Below, one piece after another: positions 57,682 through 64,000 of a stretch of 64,000 nt of DNA. A program made the position numbers and the translations under genes. The notes below the pieces were generated by a model. That model was given only the letters and a program-made list of their open reading frames with translations, was not told the origin of the DNA and made no database searches. Positions within the stretch are counted from its first letter, which is position 1, and every line of letters begins with the position of its first letter. Where the stretch lies: the NCBI GenBank assembly GCA_964432205.1, contig CAYSMK010000024.1, forward strand, positions 1 to 64,000. Direction: 5' to 3'. This stretch comes from Geomobilibacter sp964432205. Its GTDB lineage: Bacteria; Desulfobacterota; Desulfuromonadia; Geobacterales; DSM-12255.

Positions 57682-59484
57682 TTACTTGTCGTCGACTTTA
57701 AGGATGGCCAGAAAGGCCTCCTGGGGCAGCTCCACGTTCCCGACGTTCTTCATCCGCTTCTTGCCTTCCTTCTGCTTCTCCAGAAGTTTGCGCTTGCGGG
57801 TGATGTCACCGCCGTAACACTTGGCAAGCACGTCCTTGCGCAGAGCCTTCACCGTCTCCCGGGCAATCACCTTGTTGCCGATGGCCGCCTGAATTGCCAC
57901 CTCGAACATCTGCCGGGGGATCAACTCCTTCATCTTGGACACCAGGTCACGGCCCCTGAAATACGACTTGTCCTTGTGGATGATAAGTGAGAGGGCATCC
58001 ACCACCTCACCGTTGATCATGATGTTCATCCGCACCAGGTCACTGCGTCGATAGTCCAGATGCTCGTAATCCAGGGAGGCGTATCCCTTGGTGATGGACT
58101 TCAGGCGGTCGTAGAAATCGAGGACGATCTCGTTCAGGGGGAGTTCATAGATGATCATGACACGGGTCGGCGTGAGATATTTTATCTCGCGCTGCACCCC
58201 CCGCTTGTCTTCGCACAGGGCGAGCACCCCTCCCACGAACTCGTTCGGTACATGGATGTGAGCCAGGATGAACGGCTCCTCCAGGTAGTCGACGTGCTGC
58301 AGTTCCGGGAGTTGATTGGCGCTCTCGATGGTGATTACTTCGCCGGTCACCCGATGGACGCGGTACACGACCGTCGGGGCAGTGGTAATCAGGTCCAGGC
58401 CAAACTCGCGCTCAAGCCGTTCCTGGATGATCTCCATATGCAACAGGCCGAGGAATCCGCACCGGAAACCAAAGCCAAGGGCCACCGAGGTCTCCGGTTC
58501 GTAGGAGAAGGATGAATCGTTCAGTTTCAGCTTGGCCAGGGCGTCGCGCAGCTGCTCGTACTGGGAGGTATCGATGGGGTACAGGCCGGAAAAGACCATC
58601 GGCTTGACCTCTTTGAAACCGCTCAGCGGCGTCGCACATTGGCGGTGGAACAGGGTCACGGTATCCCCGACCTTGGCGTCGGCCACGTCCTTGATTCCGG
58701 CAATGATGAAACCGACCTCGCCAGCGGCAAGTTGCGGCACCTCGACCATGACCGGGGCGAACACCCCCACCTTCAGCGCCTCATAGGCCCGGTTGGTGGA
58801 CATGAGCTGGATCTTGTCGCCCTTTTTGAGCACGCCGTCGTAGATCCGCACCAGGATGATCACCCCCTGATACTGGTCATACCACGAATCGAACAGGAGC
58901 GCCTTGAGCGGCGCTTCGCGGTCACCAACAGGAGCAGGAATCTTCTTGACGATCTCTTCGAGGATCTCGTGGGTACCGATCCCCTCCTTGGCGCTGGCCA
59001 ACACGGCATCATGGGCATCGATGCCGATGATCTCCTCGATCTCGTGGATCACCCGCTCCGGCTCGGCAGCCGGCAGGTCGATCTTGTTCAGAACCGGGAA
59101 GACCTCCAGATTGTTATCCAGGGCCAGGTAAACGTTGGCCAGGGTCTGGGCCTCCACCCCTTGCGAGGCATCCACGACCAGAAGCCCACCTTCACAGGCG
59201 GCCAGCGACCGGGAAACCTCATAGGTAAAGTCCACGTGACCAGGGGTATCGATCAGGTTGAGGATATAGACGTTACCGTCGTCAGCCTGGTAGTTGAGTC
59301 GTACGGTCTGGGCCTTGATGGTGATGCCGCGTTCCCGTTCCAGGTCCATCTTGTCCAGGAACTGGTCCTGCTTCTCCCGGTCGGAAAGTGCGCCGGTGAA
59401 CTCCAGAAGTCGGTCGGCCAGAGTCGACTTGCCATGATCTATGTGGGCGATGATGGAGAAATTGCGGATTCGGTTCTGCTGCAT
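57682..59484 (-). CDS. lepA: Translation elongation factor 4 (LepA)
   Basis: 600 residues, the standard length. A ribosome-associated GTPase that aids translation and 30S assembly. The G domain has FSIIAHIDHGKSTLADRLLE, RGITIKAQTVRL, DTPGHVDF and NKIDLPAAEP. The LepA-specific C-terminus contains GGDITRKRKLLEKQKEGKKR. It is divergent from yhbY. Confidence 0.97.
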   Translation of the reverse strand: MQQNRIRNFSIIAHIDHGKSTLADRLLEFTGALSDREKQDQFLDKMDLERERGITIKAQTVRLNYQADDGNVYILNLIDTPGHVDFTYEVSRSLAACEGGLLVVDASQGVEAQTLANVYLALDNNLEVFPVLNKIDLPAAEPERVIHEIEEIIGIDAHDAVLASAKEGIGTHEILEEIVKKIPAPVGDREAPLKALLFDSWYDQYQGVIILVRIYDGVLKKGDKIQLMSTNRAYEALKVGVFAPVMVEVPQLAAGEVGFIIAGIKDVADAKVGDTVTLFHRQCATPLSGFKEVKPMVFSGLYPIDTSQYEQLRDALAKLKLNDSSFSYEPETSVALGFGFRCGFLGLLHMEIIQERLEREFGLDLITTAPTVVYRVHRVTGEVITIESANQLPELQHVDYLEEPFILAHIHVPNEFVGGVLALCEDKRGVQREIKYLTPTRVMIIYELPLNEIVLDFYDRLKSITKGYASLDYEHLDYRRSDLVRMNIMINGEVVDALSLIIHKDKSYFRGRDLVSKMKELIPRQMFEVAIQAAIGNKVIARETVKALRKDVLAKCYGGDITRKRKLLEKQKEGKKRMKNVGNVELPQEAFLAILKVDDK

Positions 59485-59663
59485 TGATCCTGCCGTGAAA
59501 TGGTAAGGGTGGTATAACCGGTGAAGAATAGCCTACATTGCGCTGGTTTGTAAAGCAGAAAGCTGGGATGGAATCTTCTGTTACACCAGAATTGTCTTGA
59601 ACTCGTTCCCGTTGATGCGTTACCCTCAACATTCGTACGATTTCAACAGGAAAGAGAGAAGCA

Positions 59664-59966
59664 ATGCTGACTGGAAAACAGAAACGATTCCTTCGGGCGC
59701 TGGGCCACAGCCTGAACCCGGTGATCATGGTGGGGAAAGGTGAAGTGGGCGAAGCCCTGATAAAGGAGACCACCGAGGCCCTGGCAGCACACGAGCTGAT
59801 CAAGGTGAAGGTGCTGGAGAGCTGTGCCATGGACCGCCATGACGTTGCCGACAATCTGGCTGCTGCCTGCAGTGCCGACGTGGCACAAGTCCTGGGAAGA
59901 ACGCTGCTCCTCTACAGGCAAGGGGACACCCCGAAGCTGGAACTTCCGGCCAGCAAGGGGCGGTAA
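59664..59966 (+). CDS. yhbY: CRM-domain RNA-binding protein YhbY
   Basis: 100 residues, one CRM domain: LTGKQKRFLRALGHSLNPVI, VGKGEVGEALIKETTEALAA and HELIKVKVLESC, with the GxxG loop VGKG. Members bind pre-50S ribosomes. GGAAAG precedes the start. It is followed by a twin-hairpin repeat and a terminator. Confidence 0.93.
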   Translation: MLTGKQKRFLRALGHSLNPVIMVGKGEVGEALIKETTEALAAHELIKVKVLESCAMDRHDVADNLAAACSADVAQVLGRTLLLYRQGDTPKLELPASKGR

Positions 59967-59992
59967 TTCCAATGTGCGGTCAAGATGGCACT

Positions 59993-60048
59993 TGTAGGGG
60001 CACCCCTTGCGGGTGCCCGATTGGGCGGACGCAAGGCCCGCCCCTACA
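59993..60048. repeat. Twin-hairpin repeat, copy 5, after yhbY
   Basis: It begins TGTAGGGGCACCC and ends CCGCCCCTACA. The hairpins GGGCACCC/GGGTGCCC and GGGCGG/CCGCCC are separated by 4 bases. Confidence 0.9.
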
Positions 60049-60161
60049 AAACCAATGTGCAATTTATGACATCTTGAATGCAAATGCGAATAAGAAGGAC
60101 AGGACAATACGCCTGAACAAAGCTGTCCCAGGTAACAAACGCAACGATCGCAGCGTAACGT

Positions 60162-60197
60162 AAAACGCCTTTCAGGAGTAAGCCTGAAAGGCGTTTT
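60162..60197. terminator. Bidirectional intrinsic terminator
   Basis: Perfect 15-base arms AAAACGCCTTTCAGG and CCTGAAAGGCGTTTT around a 6-base loop, between the convergent yhbY and cohesin-like genes. Confidence 0.93.
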
Positions 60198-60224
60198 ATC
60201 TATGACGTCATCGCAACGGCGGCA

Positions 60225-61782
60225 CTATTTCTGTTCTTTAGGAACCGCCTTTTTCTCCGGCAGAGCAGGTTTCGTTTCAGCAGGCTTAGTCTCCTTGGCA
60301 GGAGGCTCCTGCTTCCCCTTTTCTTCTCCTTTTTCCGGCTTTTTGCCGGAGTCCTTGGCCTTGGATTTCTGATCGGTCTCTTTCGGCTTCGGTGTCTCCT
60401 TCGGCTTCAGTGATTCAGGCTTGATCTTCATCTTCACCAGGTAGTTGGCCGTAAAGATGTAGTCATCCAGGTAGTCACGCTTACCGTCACCATTCAGGTC
60501 GAATTTCGGTGCCTTTGGCGTGCCCGTCTCCTTGAGGAAGAGAACGAAGTCGGCCTCGGCAAGCTTCCCGGATTTCGAAAGGTTAGGATCGATGATCGGA
60601 GCGACCAGCAAAGGAATATCCGCTCCACCGGCACCGGAAGAGATGGAAAGAACCGAATCCACTACCCCTTTCTTCGGTTGCACCACCAGTGTCCAGGAAC
60701 CATCCTCTTCCGGAGCGAGGGAAAGTATTTTGGCGGATGATACGGCAAAGGACGGGGTTTCCTTGCCCAATAGCTTGGTTCCTACTGTCAGCTTCACTTT
60801 CGCCTTGCCATCGGTAAGTAGAATCGGGGGGTCCTGCTTGAAACCGGTAACTGCCAGATCGGCAAAGAGCAGCATGAGCGCTGTCGGGGTCTTCTCGCCG
60901 GTGAGCTTTTTGAAGAGCGGCAATGCCCCCTTGTACGTCACGTATTTCTCTGTCGCCTTGTCGTCTGCCGCCTCTTCCTTGCCCTTCTCTTCCCCCTCTT
61001 TTGCCTTGCCGGCCAGGTCCTTGCGGAGATCGGTGTAGAGGGGCTGCGACTCCTCTTTCTTCTCAGCAGCGGCAAACTGGTCCGCTGGCAGAGCCACGGT
61101 ACCGACACTGATCGTGGCACCCGTAGGTGGGGTAACCAGGTTACCTAGATTACCTTTGCCACTTTTGTCACTTTTGTCACTTTTGTCACTTTTGTCACTT
61201 TTGTCACTTTTGTCACTTTTGTCNNNNNNNNNNNNNNNNNNNNNNNNNNNNNNNNNNNNNNNNNNNNNNNNNNNNNNNNNNNNNNNNNNNNNNNNNNNNN
61301 NNNNNNNNNNNNNNNNNNNNNNNACCTAGGTTGCTTGGGTTGCTTGGGTTGCTTGGGTTATTCGGGTTATTGACTGGCGCAATGATGGAATCAGTAACTC
61401 TAACATACTTACCCAACGGCCCACTCACCTTCGCCGTAAACGTGATGGTTGCAAGTACCCCTTCTTTTATACCTATCCCTGTGGCTTTAAGGGCAGAAAT
61501 TTTAATCGTGGACGGCCGCTTATTGTACTGTGGATTAGCTTGAAACATTGCAGAAGCAAGCAATTCACCAGGTTTGATAATAGGATTTGCCAAGGCAGTA
61601 TTGTCATAGTCCACCAGGATATCTACGCCTCCGACATTAACCATATCGTTACCATATATGGTAACGACGCCATTTTTTTCCCAAAGCTCAACGGACGCAG
61701 CTAAAGCAGATGCGGCGAACAAAATCATACCCATTGAAAACAGCACCATGGTCCTGCTAATACCACTAACTATACTGTGCAT
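60225..61782 (-). CDS. Secreted cohesin/dockerin-like protein with tandem-repeat linker, interrupted by an assembly gap
   Basis: I join two open segments that share one orientation and flank 100 N. The N-terminal part starts at 61782 after GGGAGA, with a signal peptide (MVLFSMGMILFAASALAASV) and a cohesin-like domain (VGGVDILVDYDNTAL, GVLATITFTAKVSG). It then enters an Asn-Pro-Ser repeat. The part after the gap begins with a repeated Asp-Lys-Ser unit (7 visible copies), then a helical domain. Next comes a dockerin-like calcium loop (FDLNGDGKRDYLDDYIFTAN), and last a Lys/Pro/Glu tail. The true length is unknown because the gap is inside the repeats. It lies 125 bases after ctpA on the same strand. 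Confidence 0.65.
61160..61357. repeat. Tandem repeats around an assembly gap (100 N at 61224-61323)
   Basis: A 9-base unit (CACTTTTGT) recurs seven times at 61160-61223, next to the run of N. A second 9-base unit (TTGCTTGGG) recurs three times from 61331. Both are in frame in the gene and encode Asp-Lys-Ser and Asn-Pro-Ser. The gap size of exactly 100 is conventional, not measured. Confidence 0.92.
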
Positions 61783-61907
61783 TATTGTCTCCCTTTGAAC
61801 GATTGCCTTAAACGATTCTTGCAGCATCCATGCCTAACAAAACAGCGCTGCCGGCCCGCAAGGGTCGACAGCGCTGGACTATCTTCAACCATGTGGCGCG
61901 AGCCTGT

Positions 61908-63248
61908 TCAGCCGGCGTTATCCATGACCTTCTTCAAAATGTCCCACCCCTTCAGCAGGTCGAGCGCCCGCAACACCTGATAATCGGTCTTTATCTGCTC
62001 GTCTGTCTTGTAGACCGGCAATTTCTCGGACTTCTTCTCCTGTGCCGGTTCCTTCTTACTCTTGTCATCCTCGAAATGATTCTCCAGATCCTTCTCCCGC
62101 AGGTGCATCGAATCTTTCTTTTCGGCTGACGAAAGCTCCATGCGCTCAACGGTTATGTCGGGAGCAATTCCTTTCGCCTGGATAGAGCGGCCGCTGGGTG
62201 TGAAATAACGGGCCGTGGTCAGGCGGAGCCCGGAATTGTCGGAAAGCGGGATGATGGTCTGTACCGACCCCTTGCCGAAACTCTGCGTCCCCATTATCAC
62301 CGCGCGCTTGTGATCCTGCAGCGCTCCGGCAACGATCTCGGAAGCACTGGCGCTGCCGCCGTTGATCAATACGACAATCGGATAGTTACCCTGCTTGTTT
62401 CCGTTACGGGAAACGAACTTCATCTTGGCATCCTTCTCCCGACCCTCGGTGTAGACGATCATCTTCCCTTCCTCGACAAAATGCTCGGCTACCCGTACCG
62501 CCTGGTCCAGCAGACCGCCCGGATCGTTACGCAGGTCAAGAACAAGGCCACGAAGCTTGCCGCCATTTTCTTCACCAAGTGCCTTCAGCGCCTTTTCCAG
62601 ATCGTCATCGGTCTTTTCCTGGAATTGGGCAATCCTGACATAGGCGTAGCCGTCATCGAGCGTCTTGAACTTGACACTCTTCACCTGGATGATGTCCCTG
62701 ATCAGCGGAAATTCTTTAGGCTTGTCAAACCCTTCCCGCATGATGGTCAGGGTGACCTTGGTCCCCTTGGTGCCGCGCATCCGCTTCACGGCATCCATGA
62801 TGCTCAGGTCCTTGGTGAACTTGTCATCGATCTTCAGGATCTGATCGCCGGCCTTGATCCCGGCTTTGAAAGCCGGGGTATCCTCGATAGGGGAGATTAC
62901 GGTAAGAATAGAATCCTTTATGGAGATTTCGATACCGAGACCGCCGAAGGTACCCTTGGTCTCGATCTTCATCTCCTTGTAGGTCTCCGGCGGCATGAAA
63001 GAGCTGTGCGGGTCGAGGGAGGAAAGCATGCCGTTTATCGCCCCGTAGATGAGCTTTTTGGTATCTACTTCTTCGACATAGCTTTTCTTGACAATGGAGA
63101 GGACATCGGTAAAGAGCTCAATCGATTCGTAGTCGTTGCCCCCCTGGGCTGCACACTTGCGCTGGATGCCGATTCCTACTCCAAGGGTCACCAATGTCAG
63201 GAGAACCCCGAGAATGACCAGCTTCCTGCGATTGACATTGTTCTGCAT
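61908..63248 (-). CDS. ctpA: Carboxy-terminal processing protease, S41 family
   Basis: 446 residues. An N-terminal helix (LVILGVLLTLVTLGVGIGI) exports the protein to the periplasm. A PDZ domain has FGGLGIEISIKDSILTVISP and AGIKAGDQILKID. The protease core has GLVLDLRNDPGGLLDQAVRV, INGGSASASEIVAGALQDHK with the nucleophile Ser, and IMGTQSFGKGSVQT with the Lys. The C-terminal tail is Lys-rich. GGGAGG lies just before the ATG at 63246-63248. It forms a unit with the EnvC-like gene upstream. Confidence 0.95.
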   Translation of the reverse strand: MQNNVNRRKLVILGVLLTLVTLGVGIGIQRKCAAQGGNDYESIELFTDVLSIVKKSYVEEVDTKKLIYGAINGMLSSLDPHSSFMPPETYKEMKIETKGTFGGLGIEISIKDSILTVISPIEDTPAFKAGIKAGDQILKIDDKFTKDLSIMDAVKRMRGTKGTKVTLTIMREGFDKPKEFPLIRDIIQVKSVKFKTLDDGYAYVRIAQFQEKTDDDLEKALKALGEENGGKLRGLVLDLRNDPGGLLDQAVRVAEHFVEEGKMIVYTEGREKDAKMKFVSRNGNKQGNYPIVVLINGGSASASEIVAGALQDHKRAVIMGTQSFGKGSVQTIIPLSDNSGLRLTTARYFTPSGRSIQAKGIAPDITVERMELSSAEKKDSMHLREKDLENHFEDDKSKKEPAQEKKSEKLPVYKTDEQIKTDYQVLRALDLLKGWDILKKVMDNAG

Positions 63249-63295
63249 CGTACCTCCCAATATCCTTTTATGTGATTATGTGAATAAAATCTTCG

Positions 63296-64000
63296 TTATC
63301 GTAGCCAGGGAGACGGATCAATCGGTTTTCCCTGGTAGCGAATTTCGAAATAGAGCAGCGGACCTTTGGACGAATCCGTATCCCCGACCAGTGCTACGGT
63401 TTCGCTACCGGAGACCTTTGAGCCGACTCCCTTCAGAATCTTCGAGCTATGGGCATACAGGGAAAAATACCCCCCCCCATGGTCTATGATCAGCATATTT
63501 CCGTAGCCCTTGAAGGCGCTGGCAAATATGACCTGACCTTCATAAATGGATCGTATCTCAGTGCCGCTCGGTGCGCTGATGGAGATGCCATTACTGATGG
63601 TGTATGAATTGAATTCGGGATGCTTGTGCCTGCCATAGGTGCCGACAACCTGCCCCCTGACCGGGACCGGCAGCCTGCCGCGCTGCGACGCGAATCCCTT
63701 ATCCGCAACTGGCGGCAGATCCTTGCCGGTATCAGGCCGGGAAGGCTTTCTTTCGCCTTTGGGAGTATAGCTTTTTCTACTGCGCGCTTCAAGCCTTTCA
63801 ACCATGGTCTGCAGCCGCTGGGCATTGGCCTGGAGCTCTTTCAATGATGCCAGGTAGGTCTGCTTGTCCTGACGGACCTGGGAAAGATAGGCGGTCTTTT
63901 TTTGTTTTTCGCTTTCTATCTCCTGTTTCTTGGCATTGACTGCGCCTTTGATCTTCTCCTTGCGGGCCGCATCGTGTTCCAGGTTCTGCTTTAGCGACCG
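63296..64000 (-). CDS. Murein hydrolase activator EnvC-like (degenerate M23/LytM), partial
   Basis: The frame is open to the window edge, so the N-terminus is missing; about 234 residues are visible. A coiled coil (KKTAYLSQVRQDKQTYLASL, LQANAQRLQTMVERLEARSR) leads into a LytM domain: GRLPVPVRGQVVGTYGRHKH, GISISAPSGTEIRSIYEGQV, FKGYGNMLIIDHGGGYFSLY and GPLLYFEIRYQGKPIDP. The usual HxxxD zinc pair of active M23 enzymes is not kept (here FNSYTISNG), so it is likely an amidase activator rather than an enzyme. EnvC-ctpA pairs are common and act in cell separation. Confidence 0.9.
   Translation of the reverse strand, partial: RSLKQNLEHDAARKEKIKGAVNAKKQEIESEKQKKTAYLSQVRQDKQTYLASLKELQANAQRLQTMVERLEARSRKSYTPKGERKPSRPDTGKDLPPVADKGFASQRGRLPVPVRGQVVGTYGRHKHPEFNSYTISNGISISAPSGTEIRSIYEGQVIFASAFKGYGNMLIIDHGGGYFSLYAHSSKILKGVGSKVSGSETVALVGDTDSSKGPLLYFEIRYQGKPIDPSPWLR

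Noticed and set aside
61224..61323. The N run as a real biological feature or a gene boundary
   Set aside because: Exactly 100 N is a conventional assembly spacer, and matching repeat-coded frames on both sides indicate one interrupted gene.

Overview
The window reads as a chromosomal segment of a Geobacter-type Desulfuromonadota bacterium. Reasons: the pyrR-pyrB-pyrC-carA/carB-greA order, a geopeptide-type radical SAM locus, TonB receptor / lone PF04392-type binding protein / hybrid kinase clusters, sigma-54-controlled short-chain acyl-CoA metabolism, and abundant palindromic intergenic repeats of the kind seen in that group. This assignment comes from reading protein sequences by eye; no database search was possible. 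The GC content is moderate to high in most genes and clearly lower in 20.5-21.1 kb, 34.7-35.3 kb, 36.4-36.7 kb and 44.5-46.3 kb.

Layout. 1-7.7 kb (minus strand): partial PEP carboxylase, a secreted nuclease, tRNA-Arg(CCU), then apt, rpoS, pcm, surE, gluQ and ppnP. 7.9-10.9 kb (plus): an RNA-ligase operon of rtcB, a BioD-like P-loop protein and archease. 11-15.9 kb (minus): M48 protease, DUF898 membrane protein, and recG carrying an AbrB-like N-terminal extension. 16-25.5 kb: a TonB-dependent receptor, two paralogous periplasmic binding proteins, a hybrid histidine kinase and a receiver-kinase. Between the paralogs, on the minus strand, lies a ribosomally synthesised peptide system: a 34-residue Cys-Cys precursor that is too short for ordinary gene calling, a terminator-like hairpin, and a radical SAM maturase.

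25.6-38.7 kb (minus): a fatty-acid or short-chain acyl-CoA cluster. It contains acyl-CoA dehydrogenase, 3-hydroxyacyl-CoA dehydrogenase, enoyl-CoA hydratase, thiolase, an acetate-type symporter with its DUF485 partner, a CoA transferase, an orphan TRAP binding protein and a PAS-GAF sigma-54 activator. I see good -24/-12 elements before the CoA transferase and before the TRAP gene. Each is preceded by a copy of a diverged duplicated upstream region, which suggests that the activator controls both.

39-53.7 kb (minus): greA, carB, carA, pyrC, pyrB and pyrR. The pyrimidine genes are split by an accessory island holding three toxin-antitoxin pairs, a glycosylase-like protein, a broken SWIM-type gene, a coiled-coil protein, a MITE-like foldback element and a radical SAM protein. 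Twin-hairpin repeats beginning GTAGGGGC and ending GCCCCTAC sit in this operon at three gene junctions. A fourth copy lies in frame inside carB, adding about 23 residues. 53.9-64 kb: a Lys-rich pentapeptide-like protein, an S1-domain protein, a lipoprotein, lepB, lepA, yhbY, a cohesin/dockerin-like secreted protein interrupted by a 100-N assembly gap in a tandem repeat, ctpA, and a partial EnvC-type murein hydrolase activator.
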